DNA of 25,419 nt from Ramlibacter sp. (GCA_026785815.1 JAJAZH010000010.1:1-25419); one strand, 5' to 3'. Positions 15,598 through 22,928 are shown, numbered from the stretch's first letter. Made by a program: numbers and translations. Notes: a model not told the origin generated them from the letters alone.

Positions 15598-16574
15598 CGG
15601 TCGTTATCGTAAGCCCCGCCCTGGCCGCAGCCAACAACGGAAACTGGCAAACCGCCAGCCGCTGGGCCGAGGCACTGTCATCCACCAGCAATGTCCGCAT
15701 CACGCAGCAGTGGCCCGATGCGGACGCTGGCGGCGACGACGTGATGCTCGCGTTGCACGCGCGGCGCTCTGCCGACGCCGTTGCCGCCTGGGCTGCCGCG
15801 CGCGGGCCGGGCCGGCTGGCGGTGGTGCTCACCGGCACCGATCTGTACCAGGACATCATGCAAGTCGGGCCGGCGACGCGGTCGCTGGAGCTGGCGGATG
15901 TTCTGGTGGTCCTGCAGGAACTGGGCGCCGACGCTGTGCCGGCAGCAGTGCGCACCAAAGTCAGGGTGATCTTTCAGTCCTGCCGCACCCAACCGCCCGC
16001 CGACAAGGGCAACGCCGAGCTACGGGCCGTCATGGTCGGTCACCTGCGGCAGGTCAAGAGCCCCCAGACGCTATTCGAAGCGGCGCGACTGTTCAAGCAC
16101 TGCAGCGACATCCGGATCGACCACATCGGCGCGGCGCTGGAACCGCCCCTCGGTCAGCAGGCGCTGGCGACACAGCGCGACTGTCCAGGCTACCGCTGGC
16201 TCGGCGCCCTGCCCCATGACGAGACCCGCGAACAGATCCGGCGCGCGCACCTGCTGATCAACGCCAGTGAAATGGAAGGCGGCGCCCACGTGGTCATGGA
16301 GGCGGTCTGCAGCGGCACTGCGGTGCTGGCGTCCCGCATTCCGGGCAACGTCGGCATGCTGGGCGCCGATTACGACGGTTATTTTCGACTCGGCGATGCC
16401 CCGGACCTGGTTGCGCTGCTGCGCCGCTGCCGCGAGGGTCAGAACGCTGGGGGCGTCAGCGCGCGAGGCCTTCTGCCCCGACTGCTCGCACAGTGCTCGT
16501 TGCGTGCGCCGCTCTTTGCTCCGGACGCTGAGCGTGAAGCCCTGGTTCGGCTGGTCGACGACTTGAACCGTTGA
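15585..16574 (+). CDS. senB: Selenosugar synthase SenB (GT-B glycosyltransferase-like)
   Basis: A 329-residue glycosyltransferase-like protein. It begins with a first Rossmann strand and the distinctive NNGNWQTASRWAEAL (residues 17-31). It carries a nucleotide-sugar E-x7-E motif at Glu231/Glu239 in NASEMEGGAHVVMEAVCSGTAVLAS, and MVGHLRQVKSPQTLFEAARLF at about 150-170. This fits the family once called TIGR04348 glycosyltransferase and later shown to be SenB, which joins selenophosphate with a UDP-sugar to give a 1-selenosugar for SenA. No signal peptide or membrane segment is seen, so it is cytoplasmic. I chose the ATG at 15585, because the frame upstream to 15429 encodes only Arg/Pro-rich antisense of senA. 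Its first 13 bases overlap the start of senA on the opposite strand. The donor of selenophosphate (SenC or SelD) is not in the window. Confidence 0.85.
   Translation: MSRSSVVIVSPALAAANNGNWQTASRWAEALSSTSNVRITQQWPDADAGGDDVMLALHARRSADAVAAWAAARGPGRLAVVLTGTDLYQDIMQVGPATRSLELADVLVVLQELGADAVPAAVRTKVRVIFQSCRTQPPADKGNAELRAVMVGHLRQVKSPQTLFEAARLFKHCSDIRIDHIGAALEPPLGQQALATQRDCPGYRWLGALPHDETREQIRRAHLLINASEMEGGAHVVMEAVCSGTAVLASRIPGNVGMLGADYDGYFRLGDAPDLVALLRRCREGQNAGGVSARGLLPRLLAQCSLRAPLFAPDAEREALVRLVDDLNR
15606..15634 (-). promoter_or_regulatory. Candidate senA promoter inside senB
   Basis: On the minus strand TTGGCT (15634-15629), a 17-base spacer and TACGAT (15611-15606) form a fair sigma-70 promoter with four of six matches in each box. 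Transcription would start one or two bases before the senA ATG, giving a nearly leaderless mRNA, consistent with the absence of a ribosome binding site. It lies wholly within codons of senB. Confidence 0.45.
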
Positions 16575-16578
16575 GTAT

Positions 16579-16594
16579 GTAAGCGTTCGCTTAC
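16579..16594. promoter_or_regulatory. Perfect 16-bp palindrome, candidate operator
   Basis: GTAAGCG-TT-CGCTTAC begins 4 bases after the senB stop codon and lies about 180 bases before rpoH. The arms are 7 bp and perfectly complementary (the whole 16 bases are palindromic). There is no T-tract after it, so it is not a standard terminator. The size and symmetry suit a dimeric repressor site (for example TetR type), but no regulator gene is adjacent. Confidence 0.5.
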
Positions 16595-16700
16595 GGCTAG
16601 GTCCCCTCATTCAGGGTTAATCCTTCAAAGGCATACTGAATGCACCCGGCGACATCGCTCACGTTTGGACGCCCGGGAAAACCCTGATTTTGTTATCGTG

Positions 16701-16733
16701 TTGACAGAACTTGTTGCTTAGCACTCCCTCTAA
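16701..16733 (+). promoter_or_regulatory. rpoH promoter: sigma-E-like element with an overlapping TTGACA box
   Basis: GAACTT (16707-16712), a 16-base spacer and TCTAA (16729-16733) match the RpoE (sigma-E) promoter pattern GGAACTT-N15/16-TCNNA. TTGACA at 16701-16706 is a perfect sigma-70 -35 box, but no matching -10 box lies at normal spacing. E. coli rpoH also has a sigma-E promoter (P3), so the arrangement makes biological sense. The -10 box lies in the spacer of the CIRCE operator. Confidence 0.6.
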
Positions 16734-16744
16734 CCGAGTGCTAA
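16718..16744. promoter_or_regulatory. CIRCE operator (HrcA binding site) upstream of rpoH
   Basis: TTAGCACTC-N9-GAGTGCTAA, a perfect match to the CIRCE inverted repeat with the canonical 9-base spacer. HrcA binds this element and represses heat-shock genes until it is inactivated by heat. It overlaps the -10 region and the expected transcription start of rpoH, 29 bases before the ATG. HrcA control of rpoH has been reported for betaproteobacteria. Confidence 0.95.
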
Positions 16745-16773
16745 CATGGTCCCGAACGAAAGGAATTACTGGT

Positions 16774-17709
16774 ATGTCCACAGCTGACAAAAGCACTTCA
16801 TCCACCGCGCTGGCCATGGCCAACCCGTGGGCGGTCGTGCCGTCCCTGGGCAATCTGGACGCGTACATTTCCGCGGCCAACCGGCTCCCGATGCTCACGC
16901 TCGAGGAGGAGCAACGCTTCGCCCGGCAACTGCGCGACAACAACGACCTGGAAGCGGCAGGAAAACTGGTGCTGTCGCACCTGCGGCTGGTGGTGTCCGT
17001 GTCCCGCAAGTACCTGGGTTATGGCCTGCCGCACGGCGACCTGATCCAGGAAGGCAACATCGGCCTGATGAAGGCGGTGAAGCGCTTCGACCCGAACCAG
17101 AACGTTCGCCTGGTCAGCTACGCCCTGCACTGGATCCGCGCCGAGATTCACGAGTACATCCTGAAGAACTGGCGGATGGTCAAGGTCGCGACGACCAAGG
17201 CCCAGCGCAAGCTGTTTTTCAACCTGCGCTCGATGAAGCAGGGCTTCAAGGACGAGGCCGGGACCGAGACCCACCGGGACACCCTCACCGATGCCCAGAT
17301 CGAGAGCATGGCGCGCCAGCTGAACGTGAAGCGCGAGGAAGTGATCGAGATGGAAACCCGGATGTCGGGCGGCGACGTCCTGCTCGATCCGGCGCCCGGC
17401 GACGATGGAGACGAAGGCTTCGGCCCGATCGCTTACCTGGCCGATGCGCAGCACGAGCCGACGGCGATGATGGAGTCGCGCCAGCGCGACGTGATGGCGA
17501 CCGACGGCATCGCGGCGGCTCTGGAACAGCTCGACGCCCGCAGCCGGCGGATCGTCGAGGAGCGTTGGCTGAAAGTCAACGACGACGGCTCCGGCGGCCT
17601 GACCCTGCAAGACCTGGCGTCGGAATACGGCGTGTCGGCCGAGCGGATCCGCCAGATCGAATCCGCGGCGATGAAGAAGATGAAAAAAGCGCTGACCGCC
17701 TACGCCTGA
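16774..17709 (+). CDS. rpoH: RNA polymerase heat-shock sigma factor RpoH (sigma-32)
   Basis: A 311-residue sigma factor directing RNA polymerase to heat-shock promoters. Region 2 runs through LVLSHLRLVVSVSRKYLGYGLPHGDLIQEGNIGLMKAVKRFDP (about 66-107) and RLVSYALHWIRAEIHEYILKNWRMVK. The diagnostic RpoH box QRKLFFNLR is at about 144-152. Region 4.2 has the helix-turn-helix LTLQDLASEYGVSAERIRQIE near the C-terminus. The ATG at 16774 has an AGGA ribosome binding site 9 bases upstream, and the frame further upstream runs through the CIRCE site, so it is not coding. Repression by HrcA and activation by sigma-E are both suggested by the promoter. A clear intrinsic terminator follows, so the gene is monocistronic. 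Confidence 0.97.
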   Translation: MSTADKSTSSTALAMANPWAVVPSLGNLDAYISAANRLPMLTLEEEQRFARQLRDNNDLEAAGKLVLSHLRLVVSVSRKYLGYGLPHGDLIQEGNIGLMKAVKRFDPNQNVRLVSYALHWIRAEIHEYILKNWRMVKVATTKAQRKLFFNLRSMKQGFKDEAGTETHRDTLTDAQIESMARQLNVKREEVIEMETRMSGGDVLLDPAPGDDGDEGFGPIAYLADAQHEPTAMMESRQRDVMATDGIAAALEQLDARSRRIVEERWLKVNDDGSGGLTLQDLASEYGVSAERIRQIESAAMKKMKKALTAYA

Positions 17710-17733
17710 ACCGCGCAGCGCGCCACCCCAGGA

Positions 17734-17758
17734 AGCCCGGACAGCCGGGCTTTTTTTT
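17734..17758 (+). terminator. rpoH intrinsic terminator
   Basis: AGCCCGG-ACAG-CCGGGCT, a perfect 7-bp stem with a 4-base loop, followed by a run of eight T, 25 bases after the rpoH stop. Confidence 0.92.
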
Positions 17759-17779
17759 GCGGTAACAATCGCCCCGGTC

Positions 17780-19522
17780 ATGAAGGCAAAAAAAATAGGG
17801 GTGCTGTTGTTGTGGGTGATGAGCGTCACCCTGGCACAGGCCGAGTTGCCAAGCGCAGTGTCACTTTCGACCCCGGCCGTGCCGCCGGTCGAAGCCATCG
17901 TCCTGGGCGCGCCGACCCGCGTCGTCACGCTGGATGGCCGCAGCCAGTTCTGGATCGACTCGACGGGAAAGTTCAGCGTCGAACAGGTGGCGGCAGCAGG
18001 CGACGCCCTGCCATGGGAACTGCGCCAGCGCAACGCCCGGTACCGGATCAGCGACCAGGCTTTGTGGTTCCGGTTCGATGCGGTGGTTCCTGACGACAGC
18101 CGCTGGTATCTCGAACTGGGCTCTTCGAGCATCGACCGGGTCCAGCTTTTCTATCACCTGCCGGACGGACGCTGGCGGACCCAGGAAGCAGGACAGGCGC
18201 GACCGGTGTCCAGCTGGCCGTTGCCGGGGCGGTTGCCGACGTTCGAGCTGGCGCCCGGCAGCCAGCAGCCGGTCCGCTACTACCTGCGGGCCGAGCTGTC
18301 CCGGTTCGACTTCGCCAGTCCCCTGGTGATCCACAGCCAGGCGGCGTTGCTGACCTCCCGGCAGGCCGAGCAATTCCTGCTCGGCGCGTTCTTCGGCCTG
18401 GCCGCTCTGATCGGCTTCCTGGCCTTTGCCAATGCCGTGGTGCACCGCGACCGGAGTTTCGCGGTTTACACGGTGTACGTCGTCACACTCGCCTTCGGAC
18501 AGGTTGCTTACCTGGGCCTTGGCGCCCAACATGTGTGGACCGACTGGCTGCGCTGGAACCAGATGTCGACCTTCGTGCTGGCCGGCGCGACCACGGCGGC
18601 CGCGCTCTGGTTTGTCCGGACGGTCACGGAGCCGGCGCGCTTTTCCCGCGTGCTCGACTTTTCGGTGCTGGCACTGATTGCCGCCGTGCTGGGCGCCGTT
18701 GCTGTCGACACGCTGGTTGCGTCCCAGCGCAGCCTGGCGCTGCTGCTGATCTTCACCGCCGTCGGCCTGGTGGCGGCTTTGCTGATGGTGGTGGTGGTCT
18801 GGTCGGTGGGCGACGACCCTTATGTCCGCCTGATGGCGCTGGGGTTCCTGCCGGCGGTCGTGATGGCGATGTTCCCGGTCGCACGGGGCCTTAACCTGAT
18901 TGCCGCCAACGGCCTGACCCGGTACGGCCTGTCGGTGGGCGCGGCCGTGCAGATCCTGATCCTGTTTTATGTCCTGAGCCTGCGGGGCAGCCGCCGGCGG
19001 GAAGCGGACGTGCGTTCCGCGGCGCTGTCACGCACGGACGCCCTCACCGGCCTCGCGCACCACCGGTCGCTGCAGCATCGCCTGGAAAGCACGCTTGCGC
19101 GGTGCCTGAAGCAAAAGCACGCGTGCGCCCTGCTCGCAGTCAAGCTGGCGAACTACGACGCCCTGGTCAGCGAATACGGCCGGGATGTCTCGGAAAAGGC
19201 GCTGGTCGTGACGGCCTCGCTGCTGCGAAGCACGATCACCGACATCGACCTGGCGGCTCGGGTCGGCAACCATGAATTCACGCTGTTGCTCGAAGGGCCG
19301 ACCACTGCCGAGGCGGCGACCAGCTGCGCCCAGCAGGTCATCGCCCGCGGATTGCAGCAGTCGGCCGCCCTGCCGGCGACCGTCAGCCTCAAGTTCAATG
19401 TCGCGGTCGCGATGCTGCCGGACAAGGGCTTCGACGCCGACGGCTGCGTCGCCTGGCTGCGCGACGCCGTCAATGCGATCCGGCCGGATGCGCGCCGCGC
19501 GATCCGGCCGATGAACTTCTGA
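17780..19522 (+). CDS. 7TM-DISM membrane protein with degenerate GGDEF domain
   Basis: A 580-residue membrane protein. A signal peptide (ending AQAE, about residue 22) is followed by a periplasmic 7TMR-DISMED2-like sensor domain (about 40-190, with ISDQALWFRFDAVVPDDSRWYLELGSSSIDRVQLFY). About seven membrane helices follow (about 195-405) and then a cytoplasmic GGDEF-family domain opening with RTDALTGLAHHRSLQHRLE (about 417). The active-site signature, normally GG(D/E)EF, reads VGNHEF here (about 495-500), so diguanylate cyclase activity is unlikely. The domain may instead be a receiver or scaffold. No EAL domain is present. It begins 21 bases after the rpoH terminator and ends before convergent Sco. 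The ligand sensed is unknown. Confidence 0.87.
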   Translation: MKAKKIGVLLLWVMSVTLAQAELPSAVSLSTPAVPPVEAIVLGAPTRVVTLDGRSQFWIDSTGKFSVEQVAAAGDALPWELRQRNARYRISDQALWFRFDAVVPDDSRWYLELGSSSIDRVQLFYHLPDGRWRTQEAGQARPVSSWPLPGRLPTFELAPGSQQPVRYYLRAELSRFDFASPLVIHSQAALLTSRQAEQFLLGAFFGLAALIGFLAFANAVVHRDRSFAVYTVYVVTLAFGQVAYLGLGAQHVWTDWLRWNQMSTFVLAGATTAAALWFVRTVTEPARFSRVLDFSVLALIAAVLGAVAVDTLVASQRSLALLLIFTAVGLVAALLMVVVVWSVGDDPYVRLMALGFLPAVVMAMFPVARGLNLIAANGLTRYGLSVGAAVQILILFYVLSLRGSRRREADVRSAALSRTDALTGLAHHRSLQHRLESTLARCLKQKHACALLAVKLANYDALVSEYGRDVSEKALVVTASLLRSTITDIDLAARVGNHEFTLLLEGPTTAEAATSCAQQVIARGLQQSAALPATVSLKFNVAVAMLPDKGFDADGCVAWLRDAVNAIRPDARRAIRPMNF

Positions 19523-19571
19523 GCCGGTGGCACGGCTCGCTAGTTGCCCTCGAAGATTCCCATGCGGGCGA

Positions 19572-20183
19572 TCAGGACTTCAGCAGCAACCGGATGTCCG
19601 ACGCCAGCGCCGGGGCGCCGCTGCCGTAGCGGGTGTACAGCCGCAGCCGGCCCTGCGTGTCGTACACATAGCTGGCCGCAGAGTGATCCATGCTGTAGCT
19701 GGTGGGGGTCTTGCCCTCGGTGCGCTTGTAGTACACCTTGAAGTCCTTGGCCATGGCGGCCAGCTCCTCGGGAGAGCCGCGCAGCGCGAGGAAGGCCGGA
19801 TCGAAATTGGCCATGTAGCCCTTCAACACTTCGGGCGTGTCGCGCTGGGGATCCACCGTCACCAGCAGCACCTGCAGCTTGTCGGCGTCAGCGCCGAGCA
19901 GCTGCTTGACCTGCGACAGTTCGGTCAGGGTCGTCGGGCACACGTCGGGGCACTGGGTGTAGCCGAAGAACAGCACCACGATCTTGCCCTTGAAGTCCGC
20001 CAGGCTGCGCGGCTTGCCGGTGTGATCGGTCAGGCGAAAGTCCCTGGCGTAATCGGCGCCCGTCATGTCGATCGAGCTGAATTGCAGCTTGCCTTCGGTG
20101 CAGGCGCCCAGCAGGCTGCCGGCAGCGGTCACCAACGCAAATCGCGACAGGAACCGGAGAGCGGAGCGGCGGTGCATGGTCAT
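19572..20183 (-). CDS. SCO1/SenC/PrrC-family copper chaperone for cytochrome c oxidase
   Basis: A 203-residue thioredoxin-fold protein that helps deliver copper or reduce the CuA site of cytochrome c oxidase. An N-terminal signal with a lipobox (LGAC, Cys28) suggests a lipoprotein anchored on the periplasmic face. Copper ligands are Cys78 and Cys82 in TQCPDVCPTTL and His167 in DHSAASYVYD. I chose the ATG at 20183, which overlaps the stop of ctaB in an ATGA junction; a second ATG two codons on is possible. It is the last gene of the oxidase assembly operon. The older family name SenC is unrelated to selenium and should not be confused with the selenophosphate synthase of the sen pathway. Confidence 0.93.
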   Translation of the reverse strand: MTMHRRSALRFLSRFALVTAAGSLLGACTEGKLQFSSIDMTGADYARDFRLTDHTGKPRSLADFKGKIVVLFFGYTQCPDVCPTTLTELSQVKQLLGADADKLQVLLVTVDPQRDTPEVLKGYMANFDPAFLALRGSPEELAAMAKDFKVYYKRTEGKTPTSYSMDHSAASYVYDTQGRLRLYTRYGSGAPALASDIRLLLKS

Positions 20184-21061
20184 GGGAGGTAGTGGTCCAC
20201 CAGCAGCGCGGCGAACAGCAGGCTGAGGTGAATCAGCGAAAAGCGGAAGGTCTTGCGCGCCAGCGCATCGGAATAATTGCGCCAGAGCCGGAAGCCGTAC
20301 CAGCTGAAGCCGGTGCTCAGGACCAGCGCCGACACGAGGTAGAACCACGAACTCATGCCGTAGGCGAACGGCAGCAGGCAGGCGGCGAACAACGCCAGCG
20401 TGTAGAGGAAGACCTGCAGCCGGGTGAACTCGTTGCCGTGCGTCACCGGCAGCATCGGCAGCCCCGACTTGCGATACTCCTCCACGCGGTACAGCGCCAG
20501 CGCCCAGAAGTGCGGCGGCGTCCACAGGAAGATGATCAGGAACAGGATCAGCGCTTCCGGGCTCACATCGCCGCGCATGGCGGCCCATCCGAGCACCGGC
20601 GGCATGGCGCCGGAAGCGCCGCCGATCACGATGTTCTGCGGCGTCAGCGGCTTGAGCACCACGGTGTACACCACCGCATAGCCGATGAAGGTGGCGAAGG
20701 TCAGCCACATCGTCAACGGGTTCACCCAGCGGTACAGCACCCACGAGCCGGCGCTGCACAGCGCCGCGGCGAACAGCAGAGCCTGCAGGTCGCTCAGTTC
20801 GCCCCTGGCCGTCGGCCGCCACTCGGTCCGCTTCATCTTGGCGTCGATGCCCTTTTCCACCAGGCAGTTGAAGGCGGCCGCCGCCCCCGCCACCAGCCAG
20901 ATGCCGGCGCAGGCAATCAGGGCCAGCCGGACTTCCGACAGCTGCGGCACGCCGGGAACGGCGAGCGCCATGCCGATCAGCGCGCAGAACACGATCAGCT
21001 GCACCACCCGCGGCTTGGTCAGCGCATAGAACTGGCGGCCGACCTGAATCGCCGTCGTCAT
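20180..21061 (-). CDS. ctaB: Heme O synthase (protoheme IX farnesyltransferase, CtaB/CyoE)
   Basis: A 293-residue integral membrane prenyltransferase that adds a farnesyl group to heme B, giving heme O. The first aspartate-rich motif appears as NCLVEKGIDAKMKRTEWRPTARG (about 88-110), with Glu in place of the usual first Asp. The second conserved loop is YRVEEYRKSGLPMLPV. About eight to nine hydrophobic segments are visible. The ATG at 21061 overlaps the ctaA stop by 4 bp, and the ctaB stop overlaps the Sco start by 4 bp, so translation is probably coupled along the set. Its product is the substrate of CtaA encoded just upstream. Confidence 0.96.
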   Translation of the reverse strand: MTTAIQVGRQFYALTKPRVVQLIVFCALIGMALAVPGVPQLSEVRLALIACAGIWLVAGAAAAFNCLVEKGIDAKMKRTEWRPTARGELSDLQALLFAAALCSAGSWVLYRWVNPLTMWLTFATFIGYAVVYTVVLKPLTPQNIVIGGASGAMPPVLGWAAMRGDVSPEALILFLIIFLWTPPHFWALALYRVEEYRKSGLPMLPVTHGNEFTRLQVFLYTLALFAACLLPFAYGMSSWFYLVSALVLSTGFSWYGFRLWRNYSDALARKTFRFSLIHLSLLFAALLVDHYLP

Positions 21062-22206
21062 GCCGGCGCCCCCGATCCCGCGAGCGACGGGATGGCGCGC
21101 GAACGGGACGCAGGTCGGACGCGGCAACAAGTCCAGGTCAGCGCCACCACCAGGGCAGCGGCGCCGCCGGTATGGGACACCGCTGCGGCCAGGGGCCAGT
21201 CCATGACGACATTGGTGATCCCGGTCGCGACCTGCCACAGGGCCAGGCCGACCAGCCAGAGCGCGTACTTGCGCAGCGCCTGCGTTTGTCGCAAGCGCCA
21301 GGCCAGCACCGACAGCAGCACGATCACCACGTAGGCGCCGAGCCGATGCACGTAATGGATCGCAGTCAAAGCGGCAAAGTTGATCGGTTCGCCCGCGCCG
21401 GTGCGCCCCAGTTCACGCCACAGCTCAAAGCCCTGCCGGAAGTCCATCACCGGCCACCAGCCGCCCTGGCACGACGGAAACGTATTGCACGCCAGCACCG
21501 CGTAATTGGTGCTGACCCAGCCGCCCAGAGCGGTCTGCAGTGTCACCATCGCAAATGCCAGCAGCAGCAGCGCGCGCGTAGCGCGGTCAACAACAATGGG
21601 AGCCATGCCGTTGGCTCGCGCATAGGCTGCGGATTGCACCGTCAACAGCGCCAGCAAGCCGAGGCCACCAAGCAGGTGCAGCGTGACGATGGCGGGGAAC
21701 AACTTCATCGTGACCGTGAGTGCGCCGAAAGCCCCTTGCAGGCAAACCCAGGCCAGGGTGACCAGCGGCAGTGCGAGACCGATCACCACCGCCCGTTTGC
21801 GCAGCACCCAGGTCGACAGCGCCAGGGTCAGGATCAGCACGCCGACTCCGGTCGCCAGGTAGCGGTGGATCATCTCGATCCAGGCCTTGCCCTGGGTGAC
21901 CGGGCCGGTCGGCAGCGCCGCCTGTGCCTGGTCGATCTGCTGCTGCGCGCCGGCGGGACTGGCGCTGCCGTAGCAGCCAGGCCAGTCGGGGCAGCCGAGT
22001 CCGGAATCGGTCAACCGGGTGAAGGCGCCAAACAACACCAGGTCGAATGTCAAAAACAGCGTCAGCAGCGTGAGCGCCTGCAGGCGCCGCGCCGGTGCGG
22101 CCCGGCGGTTGCGCAGCCAGACCCAGGCCAGCGGCCCGATCGCCACGGCGATGCCAAGCAGCATCAGGCGCAGCGCGGGCGTCAGGTCGACCAGGCTCGC
22201 TTGCAT
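21058..22206 (-). CDS. ctaA: Heme A synthase (CtaA/COX15)
   Basis: A 382-residue membrane enzyme that oxidises the C8 methyl of heme O to give heme A for the aa3 oxidase. Heme-ligand histidines stand at His114 (EMIHRYLATG), His177 (TLHLLGG), His287 (HYVHRLGAYV) and His345 (AVSHTGG). Two cysteine pairs, Cys72/Cys78 and Cys240/Cys246, lie in the external loops, as in COX15 proteins. About eight membrane helices are visible. I chose the ATG at 22206, two bases after the stop of the upstream gene; the frame opens 11 codons earlier but would overlap that gene. It is followed by ctaB with a 4-bp overlap. Confidence 0.95.
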   Translation of the reverse strand: MQASLVDLTPALRLMLLGIAVAIGPLAWVWLRNRRAAPARRLQALTLLTLFLTFDLVLFGAFTRLTDSGLGCPDWPGCYGSASPAGAQQQIDQAQAALPTGPVTQGKAWIEMIHRYLATGVGVLILTLALSTWVLRKRAVVIGLALPLVTLAWVCLQGAFGALTVTMKLFPAIVTLHLLGGLGLLALLTVQSAAYARANGMAPIVVDRATRALLLLAFAMVTLQTALGGWVSTNYAVLACNTFPSCQGGWWPVMDFRQGFELWRELGRTGAGEPINFAALTAIHYVHRLGAYVVIVLLSVLAWRLRQTQALRKYALWLVGLALWQVATGITNVVMDWPLAAAVSHTGGAAALVVALTWTCCRVRPASRSRAIPSLAGSGAPA

Positions 22207-22208
22207 GG

Positions 22209-22928
22209 TCAGCGAGGCTCGCGCCCCGGCTTGTCCCAACCGGCCGACGCGCGCATCAGCCGGTCGAGGTCGCGCTTGGCCCTGCTGGCCGTCGCGGTGT
22301 CGAGCGCGGCCGGGAAGCGCAGCATCAGGTTGCCCAGCGGATCGGCCACATAGAGATGATCCTGGATGCCATGGCCCGTCCCCGGTGGCAGCCAGCCGGC
22401 CAGTTCATTGCCCGACACGCGCAGCACGGTCGCCTGTCCCAGCGCCGGCCCCAGTGCCGGACGAACCGGCGCGTCGTCGGCCACCAGCCAGACCCAGTCC
22501 AGGCGCTCTTTTTCCTTGCCCAGGCTCTCGCGCAGCTGCCGCTGCAGGTACAGGCGTTTTTCGCAAGCCGGATCGCAGGCGCCCGAGGCAACGCTGATCA
22601 GCAACCACTGGCCCTTGAGCGTCGTCAGCGACGCGGCTGTTCCATCGAGCGACCGGGCGGCAATTGCGGGCACCGGCCGTTGCGGTTCCAGCAGCTCGCC
22701 GTAATTGCGCCGGCCCTCGGGCCGCACCACGTAGTAGGTGAAGTAAGAGGCGATCACCGGCGCGGCGCAGACCACCACCACACCCAGCAAGCGCCAGCGA
22801 CCCAGCACCGTCCGCCGCGCCACGTCGACCTGGGCTCCGGGTGTCGGCAGCGAATGCACGGTCAGGCCGAGCGGCTGATCAGGCACGCGCTGACTTCCGG
22901 CGGGGGGCGATGAACTGGAACCAGACAT
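22209..22928 (-). CDS. Membrane-anchored Sco-like thioredoxin-fold protein of the cox operon
   Basis: A 239-residue protein with one membrane helix (about 45-66, LLGVVVVCAAPVIASYFTYYV) and a periplasmic domain. That domain has ISVASGACDPACEKRLYLQRQLRESLG with Cys118 and Cys122 spaced CxxxC as in Sco proteins. His191 in QDHLYVADPLGNLMLRF aligns by eye with the copper-ligand histidine region of the Sco protein in this window. The first 14 residues overlap the end of SURF1 by 50 bp, and a GTG at 22886 is an alternative start with only an 8-bp overlap. It lies between SURF1 and ctaA and is commonly annotated as a hypothetical cytochrome oxidase-associated protein. A copper or thiol role is inference. 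Confidence 0.8.
   Translation of the reverse strand: MSGSSSSPPAGSQRVPDQPLGLTVHSLPTPGAQVDVARRTVLGRWRLLGVVVVCAAPVIASYFTYYVVRPEGRRNYGELLEPQRPVPAIAARSLDGTAASLTTLKGQWLLISVASGACDPACEKRLYLQRQLRESLGKEKERLDWVWLVADDAPVRPALGPALGQATVLRVSGNELAGWLPPGTGHGIQDHLYVADPLGNLMLRFPAALDTATASRAKRDLDRLMRASAGWDKPGREPR

Noticed and set aside
16692..16699. TTATCGTG as a -10 box for rpoH
   Set aside because: No -35 box at proper spacing; the GAACTT/TCTAA pair downstream is a much better fit.
19572..20183. Calling the Sco gene the missing selenium-pathway senC
   Set aside because: SCO1/SenC here is the copper chaperone family name (CxxxC and His, thioredoxin fold). It has no ATP-binding SelD features and belongs to the oxidase operon.
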